In this document: positions 1 through 6,748 of the stretch, piece by piece
How positions within the stretch are numbered: the first letter of the stretch is position 1
How the letters are laid out: each line of letters starts with the position of its first letter
NCBI GenBank assembly: GCA_041690035.1
Contig: JBDNFC010000022.1
Coordinates: forward strand, 1 to 9,808
Length of the DNA stretch: 9,808 nt
From: CALSPH01 sp041690035
Lineage (GTDB): Bacteria; Bacteroidota; Bacteroidia; NS11-12g; UBA955
Direction: 5' to 3'
The notes under the pieces: model-generated
What the model was told of the DNA's origin: nothing
Databases searched by the model: none
Seen by the model: the letters and a program-made list of their open reading frames with translations, nothing else
Program-made: the position numbers and the translations under genes

Positions 1-206
1 ATGCCTGTAATAACTGCTTGGTTCTTTACTTCTGGCTCTATTCTAAATTCAACCAAATCACCTACGGCAATGGGGTTGGTGCTTTTTATACCTTTTAGCC
101 TTAATTTGCCTGCTGTTCTGGCATCCAACCATTCACCATTTTCTGTTTTAATTTTGTACCAACTACCCGTAGATTTATAAACTGTGGCTGCAATCATTCC
201 TGACAT
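1..206 (-). CDS. rsgA: RsgA ribosome small-subunit-dependent GTPase, N-terminal fragment (cut by window edge)
   Basis: Only the first 68 residues are in the window; the gene continues past position 1. The visible part matches the N-terminal OB-fold domain of RsgA (YjeQ), a circularly permuted GTPase that helps late 30S subunit maturation in the cytoplasm. Telling pieces are KSTGSWY (11-17), a GKLRLKG stretch (33-39) and KSTNPIAVGD (41-50), the last being characteristic of RsgA in Bacteroidota. The GTPase and zinc-knuckle domains lie outside. The start ATG (206-204) shares one base with the metF stop (TAATG), which suggests translational coupling. A second in-frame ATG (197-195) would give MIAATVYK and is closer to the usual family N-terminus, so either could be used. 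An AAGG about 10 nt before the first ATG slightly favours that one. Identification rests on motif recall. Confidence 0.88.
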   Translation of the reverse strand, partial: MSGMIAATVYKSTGSWYKIKTENGEWLDARTAGKLRLKGIKSTNPIAVGDLVEFRIEPEVKNQAVITG

Positions 207-1159
207 TAAAATATAGCCTTGGCTATTTCTGCCGTAGTTTTGCTTTTACCCATAGTATAAAAATGCAATACGGGAACTCCATGTTTAATAAGTTCCTTGC
301 ACTGTTCTATGCTCCATGCTATACCAACTTTTTCTACCTCCTCGTCTGTTTTGCATCTTTCTATTTCTTCTGTTAAATTTTCGGGCAAATTAATGTTAAA
401 AATTTTTGGCAATTGCAACATCTGTTGTTTTGTTGTAATTGGTTTTATGCCGGGTATGATAGGCACATTTATACCAAACAATTTGCAGCGTTCTAGGTAA
501 TTAAAATAAGATTCATTGTCAAAAAACATTTGGGTAACTAAAAATTCTGCGCCTACATCTACCTTTCTTTTTAGGAATTTTAAATCTGTACTTTGATTTG
601 GAGCATCTGCATGTTTCTCTGGATAGCAAGCAGCTCCAATACAAAAATTAGTGTCCGTCCCATTTTTAAGCTCTTCATCTAAGTATATGCCATTATTCAT
701 ATTGCTAATTTGGTGTATCAGTTCTAAACTGCTATTGTGTCCACTTGGTTCTGGCTCAAAATTGCGTTCTCCTTTTTTATTGTCTCCGCGCAATGCCAAT
801 ACCGAATCTATGCCTAAAAAATTTAGATCTATTAAGGCATTCTCTGTATCATCTTTAGAAAAACCACCGCAAATAATATGCGGCACAGCATCTATTTTAT
901 ACTTATTTATAATTGCAGCACAAATGGCCACTGTACCTGGTCTTTTTTTAGTTGCAATTTTGTCAAAACTACCATCTTTTCTTTCTCTAAGAATATAATC
1001 CTCCCTGTGATATGTTACATCTATAAATGAAGGATTAAACGCTAATAGGGGGTCTATTGCAGAATAGATATCAGTGATGCTTTTACCTTTTAAAGGCGGC
1101 AATATTTCAAATGAAAATAATGTTTTTTTGGCAGAAGAAATGTGGTCTATAATTTTCAT
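206..1159 (-). CDS. metF: Methylenetetrahydrofolate reductase (MetF)
   Basis: A 317-aa cytoplasmic flavoenzyme that reduces 5,10-methylenetetrahydrofolate to 5-methyltetrahydrofolate, the methyl donor for methionine synthase. The length suits a bacterial MetF (E. coli 296 aa) without the regulatory domain of eukaryotic enzymes. Near the N-terminus FSFEILPP (15-22) carries the conserved catalytic glutamate (E18). ALRGD (122-126) is the FAD/folate-binding loop with the key aspartate D126. GAACYPEKH (175-183) and VTQMFFD (208-214) match the AAYPE.H and TQ.FFD family motifs, the latter with the substrate-contacting Gln. PGIKPI (236-241) and GVPVLHFYTM (294-303) close the TIM barrel. It lies 6 nt after the M28 peptidase gene and overlaps the rsgA start by one base, so it is surely co-transcribed. 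No methionine-responsive riboswitch is visible; regulation would have to come from the promoter far upstream. Confidence 0.96.
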   Translation of the reverse strand: MKIIDHISSAKKTLFSFEILPPLKGKSITDIYSAIDPLLAFNPSFIDVTYHREDYILRERKDGSFDKIATKKRPGTVAICAAIINKYKIDAVPHIICGGFSKDDTENALIDLNFLGIDSVLALRGDNKKGERNFEPEPSGHNSSLELIHQISNMNNGIYLDEELKNGTDTNFCIGAACYPEKHADAPNQSTDLKFLKRKVDVGAEFLVTQMFFDNESYFNYLERCKLFGINVPIIPGIKPITTKQQMLQLPKIFNINLPENLTEEIERCKTDEEVEKVGIAWSIEQCKELIKHGVPVLHFYTMGKSKTTAEIAKAIF

Positions 1160-1165
1160 GTTTTT

Positions 1166-2857
1166 TTATTCAAATAGTATATTTACAGTTTGTTGAACCC
1201 CATTTCTTAAAAAAAGAAGGTTTACCGTATCCCCTTTATTATAATGGGTTAATGCATGCATATAGCTTTCTACATTGCTAATGCTATGCAGGCCCATTTG
1301 TATAATCACATCATTTTTTTGCAAACCTGCTTTATCTGCGGTTTTGCCGATAGATACATTGTCTATTCGCATTCCTCCACCAGTAAATGTGTAATCTGGC
1401 ATCACTCCTAGTGTAACTTTAAATTTTTGAAAGCTTGTGGCAGAATTTTTAGTTTGTGTAAAATTCCTTTTTTTCTTAGGATACTTGCAAGCCAATTTTA
1501 CCGTGTAATTTTCTATGCGCTCCATGCCTGCATAATTGATTAATGAGTCATCATCTTGTGGCGTGTGATATTCTCGATGTTGTCCAGAAAAAAAGTGTAC
1601 GGCAGGTATATTTGCTAAATAAAAAGAGCTGTGGTCTGACGCACCTATGCCGCCATCTGTGGTTGTAATTTTTAGCAATGCTGTATCTGTCTTTATTTTT
1701 TTTATCCTTTTTTTCCAATAGGGGCTTGTGCCAACACCATTTATAACCAACGTGTTGTGTTCAGGATTTAATCTGCCTACCATATCAAAATTAAACATAC
1801 ACAAAACTTTGCTGCTATCTATACCCATATTCTGCACAAAATATTTAGAGCCCAACAATCCTAATTCTTCACCTGAAAAAGCAATAAACACCATATTGTA
1901 TTTTTTAAAAGCCCTATGTTTTGGCAGGGTTTTAGCTAAATGAAGCATCATTGCTACACCACTTGCATTATCGTCTGCACCATTGTGTATTTCTTGGTTT
2001 TCGGACCTGCTTCCACCCATTTCTCCAAAGCCTAAATGATCATGGTGTGCGCCAAATATAATATATTTTTTCTTTGATGATTGCCATTTTTGGGCAATAA
2101 CATTTGTGGCTTGGTATTTTACATGAGAAACATAACACTCCATGCCCACACCCATCACTTCTGTCGCATTAAAGCTAAGGTTTGTATAGAAAATAGGAAT
2201 ATTTAATGGCTTGGTAGTTTTATCTAACTTTCCTGTCGGCAAATCTGTTATACTATCTGTGTTATAAAAAACTATGCCAGAGGCATGATATTTTAGTGCC
2301 AATTCAATTTTGCTATGAATATTATCTACTAATCCAAATTCACTGTGTGGATTATCAAGCTCTGGATGACCTAATTTTATTAAAAAAACCTTACCACTGT
2401 CTTGTGGAGTGTAATTTTTATAATCATTATAACTCTTTTTTTCTACCACCATACCATATCCTGCATCAAATGCCAGTGTGTTTGCCAAGCCAGTATCGCA
2501 GGTTTGAGAATATAGAAAAAATGACTTATTTAATGTGCCTGGCAAAGGGCCACTTCTTGTTACCAATAAAAATGTGGTTTTTGGCGATGGCAGCCGAAGA
2601 AAAGTATATGGAAATTGTTGAAAATATAGAGAATCGTTTTCTATTCCCACCAAGCCCGCATCAATAAACTCTTTTTTTATAAATTGTGCAGATTTTTTTT
2701 CTCCTTCCATGCCAGATAGTCTGCCCTCTAGTTCGTCTGAGGCAAGGTGTTTAATTACCTTTTTATAGTAATTTTGAGTTTCGTTTGATGTTGGATTTTG
2801 GCCAAATAAATGGCTTGAATAAGCAGTTAGTGCTAAAATGATGATGTAGTTTTTCAC
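1166..2857 (-). CDS. Secreted M28 zinc aminopeptidase with PA insert and C-terminal PDZ domain
   Basis: A 563-aa exported peptidase of the M28 (aminopeptidase Y/S-like) family. The N-terminus (1-20) is a signal peptide ending SSHLFGQ. Residues about 25-75 form the N-terminal helical part (LASDELEGRLSG), and about 130-245 fit a protease-associated (PA) insert. The catalytic domain (about 250-460) keeps the co-catalytic di-zinc site: AHHDH (270-274), GADDNASG (293-300), GEELG with the general base and ligand E330/E331, NFDMVG with D358, and YHTP with H431. Residues about 480-563 form a PDZ domain with GGGMRIDNV and a KAGLQKNDVI ligand-loop region. It is predicted to trim peptides in the periplasm or at the outer surface. 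The start is GTG at 2857-2855, in a GTGA overlap with the stop of the permease gene; the next in-frame Met is residue 50 and would lose the signal peptide. Substrate is unknown. Confidence 0.93.
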   Translation of the reverse strand: MKNYIIILALTAYSSHLFGQNPTSNETQNYYKKVIKHLASDELEGRLSGMEGEKKSAQFIKKEFIDAGLVGIENDSLYFQQFPYTFLRLPSPKTTFLLVTRSGPLPGTLNKSFFLYSQTCDTGLANTLAFDAGYGMVVEKKSYNDYKNYTPQDSGKVFLIKLGHPELDNPHSEFGLVDNIHSKIELALKYHASGIVFYNTDSITDLPTGKLDKTTKPLNIPIFYTNLSFNATEVMGVGMECYVSHVKYQATNVIAQKWQSSKKKYIIFGAHHDHLGFGEMGGSRSENQEIHNGADDNASGVAMMLHLAKTLPKHRAFKKYNMVFIAFSGEELGLLGSKYFVQNMGIDSSKVLCMFNFDMVGRLNPEHNTLVINGVGTSPYWKKRIKKIKTDTALLKITTTDGGIGASDHSSFYLANIPAVHFFSGQHREYHTPQDDDSLINYAGMERIENYTVKLACKYPKKKRNFTQTKNSATSFQKFKVTLGVMPDYTFTGGGMRIDNVSIGKTADKAGLQKNDVIIQMGLHSISNVESYMHALTHYNKGDTVNLLFLRNGVQQTVNILFE

Positions 2858-3648
2858 AAAAAAATAATTTTATAAATGTTAATAAGAATAATGAGTGCAA
2901 AAATAGCATTCAAAATCCAAACAGGAAACCTATGATTTAATTTTACGCCCAATTGTGAGCATAAAATGATAAAAGGTATTGTGGGCAATACAATTGGCAG
3001 GCAAATATAGCCCAATTGCATACTTGGGTAAATGGTTTCTGTTGGAGTAAGATAAGCGTAATAAATAAGAGATGGAAGCGTAAACAGTGGAATAACAAGT
3101 GATGAAATAGCAGTAGCAATAGAATATTTTAATCTAAAAAATTGAGAAAAAATTGGTAACATTAACACCCCTCCGCCCAATCCTGTAATCCCACTTATAA
3201 AACCAACACCTATTCCGGTATAAACAAATTTCTTGTTTGCAATTTGATTTGGCATGCCAAAAAACGCCTTTTTTCTATTTGCAAATAGCGTATTAAAAAA
3301 TATAAAAACAAGCAAAAGCAAAAAAATAAATTTAAAAAACTGAATCAATTCATCGCCATTATAAGTGCTATAATACTTAACTACTGCCGCCACAATAAGC
3401 GAACAAAAAGCTGCAGGAATAGCAGTATAAATAGACTGTTGGGGGTAATAATTGCCTAGTTTATATTGTTTAAAACTTGCAGCAGCGCCTGCAATAAAAA
3501 CAATACAAAAAGAATTTGCCAAAATGTATGGAATAGCTTCTGCTCCTAATAAAAATGGCGCTATCACATGCGTAATTATAGGTATAAAAACTAAAGCCCC
3601 ACCAATGCCGAGCAATCCACTCAAAAAGCCACCTATTATGCCAGCCAA
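2854..3648 (-). CDS. TauE/SafE-family inner-membrane permease (sulfite/anion exporter type)
   Basis: A very hydrophobic protein of about 264 aa with roughly eight membrane segments (near 1-25, 38-58, 73-91, 105-122, 140-165, 178-200, 212-231, 243-263). It contains the tandem-repeat signature of TauE/SafE (formerly DUF81): GFLSGLLGIGGALVFIPI (7-24) and GFISGITGLGGGVLMLPI (149-166), each at the start of a half-repeat. Characterised members move sulfite, sulfoacetate or related anions; the substrate here cannot be told from sequence. There is no ATG. TTG at 3648-3646 is the nearest conventional start, 29 nt after the S41 stop. The frame stays open upstream to CTG at 3672-3670, which would add LELYIFLA and lengthen the first membrane helix, so the true N-terminus may be a few residues longer. 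The 3' end overlaps the M28 start (GTGA). Confidence 0.88.
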   Translation of the reverse strand: MAGIIGGFLSGLLGIGGALVFIPIITHVIAPFLLGAEAIPYILANSFCIVFIAGAAASFKQYKLGNYYPQQSIYTAIPAAFCSLIVAAVVKYYSTYNGDELIQFFKFIFLLLLVFIFFNTLFANRKKAFFGMPNQIANKKFVYTGIGVGFISGITGLGGGVLMLPIFSQFFRLKYSIATAISSLVIPLFTLPSLIYYAYLTPTETIYPSMQLGYICLPIVLPTIPFIILCSQLGVKLNHRFPVWILNAIFALIILINIYKIIFL

Positions 3649-3677
3649 TGCTAAAAAAATATATAATTCCAGGTTTA

Positions 3678-5327
3678 TTATTTTAATATTTGTTGATATA
3701 AATCTGCCGATTCTAATGTTTTAATTGCATCTACCACCAATTCATCTTTACTAAATTGTGCCTTGTTAAACAGTGGCTGCAAGCCATAAATTCTGATAAT
3801 TTCTAAGCTTAATCTTTGGCTAATAAGCGCTTGTTCTTTTTTTATTTGCATTATTTTTTGTACAGCTATATTGCTTTGCAAGTCTGCCAATGCTTTTAGA
3901 TTTGCAGTATTTTCTGTCGAATTAATAAAACTATTTTTTAGCGTTAAAATTTGCGCATCTACTGGGGTTTGAATTTTATTAATGTTTAGATTTACAAAAC
4001 TGTAAAAATCTTCCATTGCTTTTGTTGGCAAATTAAATGTTTCGTCTATGATTTCACTTTCAGCTAACTTATTTACATAATTTACAGAAAATTCAAACAA
4101 TATGTTTTTAGTTTCTAATAATTTTAAAAGATCATGGGCAGTGTTTGCTGGCAATGGCTTATCAGGTTTTATTCCACCTCCATCATATACAGTGCGCCCT
4201 TTTTTGGTTTTAAATGCTGTGCGAAGCGAATCTGCTACTTTTCCCACTGTCCCATCTGCATTTCTATGACTATAATCTAATGATTGAATGCATCTGCCTG
4301 AAGGGGTATAATATTTTGCAGTAGTAATTTTAATTTGTGTTCTATAAGGCAAATTTTTTGTGTTTTGCACTAAGCCTTTGCCAAAAGAATTTTCGCCAAG
4401 AACTACTGCCCTATCTAAATCTTGCAGTGTTCCACTCACTATTTCTGATGCAGAGGCCGACCTTCCATTAATTAAGATTACCAAAGGTGCTGTTGGCTCC
4501 ACAGGGTTAAAAGTGGTATTGTAGTTTACAATATTGTTTTCATAACGTCCGCGGGTATACACAACCAACTCGTTTTTGGGAATAAAAAGGTTTACAATAT
4601 TTACTGCCTCCATTAAAAATCCTCCAGGATTGTTGCGCAAATCAAGAATAAAAGAAGTACAACCTTCTTTTCTTAGGTTTGCCAATGCTATTTGCACCTC
4701 TTTACTGGCATCTTGCATAAAATTTGCCAAATAGATATATCCCACATTATTTTTTGCTTTGCCATAATAGGGCACGTTTTTTACTTTGATTTCTTCTCTT
4801 GTCAGCGTTTTTATAAATTGCCCTTTGCCTGGTCTTTCTATTGTTAAACTGAGGCTTGTTCCTGCTGCTCCTTTCATTATTGGGCTTAATTCTTCTATGG
4901 TTTTGCCAATTAATGACTTTATGCCAGATGCTATTAATTTATCGCCTATTTTTAGTCCAGCTTTTTGTGCCGCATAGCCATCAAATATATCAATAAGCAC
5001 AATGTAGTTGTCTATTACTTCTACCGCCACACCAAGTCCCCCATATTCTCCGGTGTGCTGGGTCAGTGCTTCTTCTGCTTGTGCTTCTGAGTAAAAAACT
5101 GTATATGGGTCTAATGAGCCAAGCATTGCATCTATGCTCTTCCGCATAAGCTCTCCAGAGCGCGTTTCATCCACATATTGCAAATTTACTTCTTTGTATA
5201 CCGATGTAAAAATTTCTATATTTTTGCTTATTTCAAAATTGTCGTCTGCGGTTTTAAACGCTAAAATCAGTAGTGAAATAATTACTAAAAGTAGGCCAAT
5301 TCGGTATTTATTTTTTGTTTTAGTCAT
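3678..5327 (-). CDS. S41 C-terminal processing peptidase (CtpA/Prc-like) with PDZ domain
   Basis: A 549-aa serine peptidase anchored by an N-terminal hydrophobic segment (about 9-25: IGLLLVIISLLILAF), so the catalytic part is periplasmic. Order of parts: N-terminal helical region with LGSLDPYT.FYS (69-80); PDZ about 85-165, with EYGGLGVAV (94-102) and AGLKIGDKL (123-131); the S41 core about 190-400, with FILDLRNNPGG (226-236). The Ser/Lys dyad is present: GRSASASE (288-295) gives nucleophile S292, and FGKGLVQ (315-321) gives K317, the same 25-residue spacing as S430/K455 in E. coli Prc. A helical tail of about 150 residues follows, as is usual in Bacteroidota members. The family cleaves unstructured C-termini of envelope proteins. 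Its ATG overlaps the stop of the preceding C1-like gene by 4 nt (ATGA), implying coupled translation and perhaps a joint role. Confidence 0.95.
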   Translation of the reverse strand: MTKTKNKYRIGLLLVIISLLILAFKTADDNFEISKNIEIFTSVYKEVNLQYVDETRSGELMRKSIDAMLGSLDPYTVFYSEAQAEEALTQHTGEYGGLGVAVEVIDNYIVLIDIFDGYAAQKAGLKIGDKLIASGIKSLIGKTIEELSPIMKGAAGTSLSLTIERPGKGQFIKTLTREEIKVKNVPYYGKAKNNVGYIYLANFMQDASKEVQIALANLRKEGCTSFILDLRNNPGGFLMEAVNIVNLFIPKNELVVYTRGRYENNIVNYNTTFNPVEPTAPLVILINGRSASASEIVSGTLQDLDRAVVLGENSFGKGLVQNTKNLPYRTQIKITTAKYYTPSGRCIQSLDYSHRNADGTVGKVADSLRTAFKTKKGRTVYDGGGIKPDKPLPANTAHDLLKLLETKNILFEFSVNYVNKLAESEIIDETFNLPTKAMEDFYSFVNLNINKIQTPVDAQILTLKNSFINSTENTANLKALADLQSNIAVQKIMQIKKEQALISQRLSLEIIRIYGLQPLFNKAQFSKDELVVDAIKTLESADLYQQILK

Positions 5328-5932
5328 AAGAAGTTTATTTTTATAAACGCAATTGCGGCATCTTTGTTAGGGGCGGCATCAAAATTCTTAAAAGGAACAG
5401 CACCCTTCTTTTGCTGCACTTTCATTGCTTTGTTTATATAAGCCCCTTGGCAGTTTGGTAAGCTTATTTGATTGTATAAAAAAGATGGGCTAAAAGCAAT
5501 TTCGATTGGGTTTTTACCTGTTGCAATGGCCTCTATAACTGTTTTTGCTGCGTATGCATTTCCCAAAACTGCACAGCGGCCTTGCTGAACTTGGTTTTTA
5601 GGACTCGGGCAATTTTTTTCTAAACTCACGTTTTCTAACAAGTTTTCTCTGTCTGATGGTGCTGCAAAAACAAATGCTTTTTCATACTCATTTGGCTTCA
5701 TCTTGCAGCCTAGTGATAAGCTCTCTGATTGTTTACTGCTGCCGGGAATGCCGCTATTACGGCCAGTTTTAAATAGATACCAGCCGCCAAAAATAATTAA
5801 TCCTAAAAATAATAAGGGTAGCAAAAAACCGAGTGCCCCTTTTCCTATACCTCCGCCACAAATATTGCCTTCGCCATCGGTGTTTGGATGATTATTACTG
5901 GCATAGTCGTCTTTTTTCATTCTTATAGGCAT
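5324..5932 (-). CDS. Membrane-anchored papain-like (C1) protein lacking the C-terminal lobe
   Basis: A 202-aa protein. Residues 1-33 are polar and glycine-rich and start MPIRMKKDD. A single membrane helix follows at about 34-54 (LGFLLPLLFLGLIIFGGWYLF), then a segment that is probably periplasmic. Residues about 108-185 resemble the N-lobe of C1 (papain-like) peptidases as found in Bacteroidota: KNQVQQGRC (112-120) puts Gln114 six residues before Cys120, the papain Q19/C25 spacing, followed by NAYAAKTVIEA, FSPSFLYNQIS (147-157) and CQGAYINKAM (161-170). The family normally runs on for 100 or more residues to the catalytic His and Asn. Here the frame ends at residue 202, after GAVPFKNFD and a tail without similarity I can recognise, and the S41 gene begins inside the stop codon. 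The residue after Cys is Ala, not the papain Trp. It is likely inactive alone: a degenerate remnant or a binding partner of S41. The ATG choice is supported by a good promoter 26 nt upstream. Confidence 0.72.
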   Translation of the reverse strand: MPIRMKKDDYASNNHPNTDGEGNICGGGIGKGALGFLLPLLFLGLIIFGGWYLFKTGRNSGIPGSSKQSESLSLGCKMKPNEYEKAFVFAAPSDRENLLENVSLEKNCPSPKNQVQQGRCAVLGNAYAAKTVIEAIATGKNPIEIAFSPSFLYNQISLPNCQGAYINKAMKVQQKKGAVPFKNFDAAPNKDAAIAFIKINFL

Positions 5933-5957
5933 TTTCTAAATTAAATTTTTATGCCAA

Positions 5958-5989
5958 CAAAATTAAAGGTTTAATTTCAACTCTTCAAA
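5958..5989 (-). promoter_or_regulatory. Bacteroidota sigma-ABfr-type promoter for the six-gene leftward unit
   Basis: Read on the minus strand, TTTG (5989-5986) is followed after exactly 20 nt by TAATTTTG (5965-5958). This fits the known Bacteroides/Flavobacterium consensus TTTG, 19-21 nt, TAnnTTTG at every specified base. Transcription would begin near 5950-5953, leaving an AT-rich leader of about 20 nt before the ATG at 5932. It is the only promoter-like match I found before the leftward unit; all later junctions are too tight for a separate standard promoter outside coding sequence. Confidence 0.75.
5960..5977. repeat. 18-nt inverted repeat over the leftward -7 box (possible operator)
   Basis: The plus strand has AAATTAAA (5960-5967), a GG spacer, and TTTAATTT (5970-5977), a perfect 8-nt inverted repeat. 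It covers most of the -7 box and the adjacent spacer of the leftward promoter, a typical position for a repressor site. The arms are pure A/T in an AT-rich spacer, so chance is a real alternative, and it matches no operator I can name. Confidence 0.4.
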
Positions 5990-5997
5990 AAAATGTT

Positions 5998-6005
5998 TTA
6001 CTTTG
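5998..6005 (+). promoter_or_regulatory. Weak -7-like box for the thiamine pyrophosphokinase gene
   Basis: TTACTTTG differs from TAnnTTTG at one base (T for A at the second position) and lies 26 nt before the ATG at 6032. That spacing, like that of the leftward promoter, would give a short leader of about 20 nt. No TTTG is present about 20 nt upstream, so the call is tentative. If right, it also argues against the earlier in-frame ATG at 5993. Confidence 0.35.
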
Positions 6006-6031
6006 TAGTCTTAGATTTTAGTTTATACCCT

Positions 6032-6694
6032 ATGTCGTCACATCATTTTGTAAAAGATGGGCAAGAGCCTGCATTGATAATAGCAAATGGGGCTGCTTGT
6101 AGAAGAGAAATTTTAGACCAATTACTAGAATGGTGCCCTTTTGTGCTGGTATTAGATGGGGCTTTGCAAAGAGTTTTAGATTTGGGCATCGCTTTTAATG
6201 TCATTAGTGGAGATTTTGATAGCGAACCCAATGTGCATGATAAACTAAAAGATAGACCCAATATAGAAATCATTCACACCCCAGATCAAAATTTTACAGA
6301 TTTGCAAAAAGGGATAAATATTTGTCAAATGCGGAATTATACCCACATTCATGTTTTATGGGCTACAGGAGAGCGAACAGACCATAGTTTAATTAATTTA
6401 GATACTATTATTAGGCATTATCCCATCACAAAAATAGTTTTTTGGGATAATTGGCACAAAATTTTTGCTGTTTCTTCTGGATTTAAAAAATGGTATAAAA
6501 AAGACACTTTCATTTCTATCATCCCTTGGCCATTTGCCAATAATGTTTGTGCATTAAACCTGCAGTGGCCTTTAAATAATTTGCCACTTGCAATGGGCAA
6601 ACAGCTAAGCACTAGTAATGCTGTAGCTGAGAATGGTTTTTTAGAAATTGTTTTTGATAAGGGTAATTTGCTCTTAATGGAAGGCATTGTATGA
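6032..6694 (+). CDS. thiN: Thiamine pyrophosphokinase
   Basis: A cytoplasmic kinase of 220 aa that transfers pyrophosphate from ATP to thiamine, giving the cofactor thiamine diphosphate. The family motifs appear in order: VLDGA (40-44), SGDFDS (59-64, metal/ATP aspartates), the DQNFTDLQKGI segment (85-95, catalytic Asp region), and GERTDHSLINL (113-123), matching the G.R.DH thiamine/ATP site. A C-terminal beta domain includes LQWPL (177-181) and STSN (193-196), equivalent to the family's SSNE-like turn. Length is normal for bacterial enzymes. I chose ATG at 6032 (MSSHHFVKDGQEPALIIANG), not the in-frame ATG at 5993: the extra 13 residues (MFYFVVLDFSLYP) do not look like the family and overlap the likely promoter. 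It is the first gene rightward, divergent from the peptidase unit and 54 nt before uvrC. Confidence 0.92.
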   Translation: MSSHHFVKDGQEPALIIANGAACRREILDQLLEWCPFVLVLDGALQRVLDLGIAFNVISGDFDSEPNVHDKLKDRPNIEIIHTPDQNFTDLQKGINICQMRNYTHIHVLWATGERTDHSLINLDTIIRHYPITKIVFWDNWHKIFAVSSGFKKWYKKDTFISIIPWPFANNVCALNLQWPLNNLPLAMGKQLSTSNAVAENGFLEIVFDKGNLLLMEGIV

Positions 6695-6701
6695 GAAAAA
6701 T

Positions 6702-6717
6702 AAATGTTATAACATTT
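6702..6717. repeat. Perfect 16-nt palindrome between thiN and uvrC (possible operator)
   Basis: AAATGTTATAACATTT is identical to its reverse complement over all 16 positions. It starts 7 nt after the thiamine pyrophosphokinase stop and ends 16 nt before the uvrC -7-like box, so it overlaps the place where a -33 element would sit. A dimeric regulator there could control uvrC. As RNA it could form only a 6-bp AT-rich stem with a TATA loop, a poor intrinsic terminator. The motif matches no operator I can name with confidence. Confidence 0.45.
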
Positions 6718-6733
6718 TACCCGTTTTTCGTTT

Positions 6734-6741
6734 TATTTTTG
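6734..6741 (+). promoter_or_regulatory. -7-like promoter box directly before uvrC
   Basis: TATTTTTG fits TAnnTTTG fully and ends 8 nt before the GTG start of uvrC. No TTTG lies about 20 nt upstream; that position is occupied by the 16-nt palindrome. If used, transcription would begin within a few bases of the start codon, giving a leaderless or nearly leaderless message. The box sits in a T-rich run, so a chance match is possible. Confidence 0.4.
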
Positions 6742-6748
6742 CACCATT

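Noticed and set aside
2296..2667. Plus-strand open frame of 123 codons inside the M28 peptidase gene
   Set aside because: It lies opposite a gene with a complete catalytic motif set, and its product has no recognisable domain and an irregular composition; it is an antisense shadow. The same applies to plus-strand frames at 297-500, 651-998, 1728-1943, 3452-3724, 4786-4977, 5134-5346, 5703-5891 and 8634-8897.
5324..5420. Simple frameshift hiding the missing C-lobe of the C1-like protein
   Set aside because: Other minus-strand frames here contain stops and no His/Asn motif region, and the S41 coding sequence starts at once, so the lobe is absent, not shifted.
5993..6031. Thirteen-residue N-terminal extension of the thiamine pyrophosphokinase from ATG at 5993
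   Set aside because: The residues MFYFVVLDFSLYP do not fit the family and the stretch contains the probable -7 box; ATG at 6032 gives the expected N-terminus.
6043..6687. Minus-strand open frames (6043-6273, 6418-6687) opposite the thiamine pyrophosphokinase gene
   Set aside because: They mirror a gene with all family motifs intact and have no promoter or family signal of their own. The minus-strand frame at 7701-7916 inside uvrC was dropped for the same reason.
6702..6730. Intrinsic terminator after thiN, using the palindrome and the following T-rich stretch
   Set aside because: The stem would be six pairs with one G-C and a TATA loop, and TTTTT starts several bases later after ACCCG; too weak to call. 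I list the palindrome as a DNA element instead.
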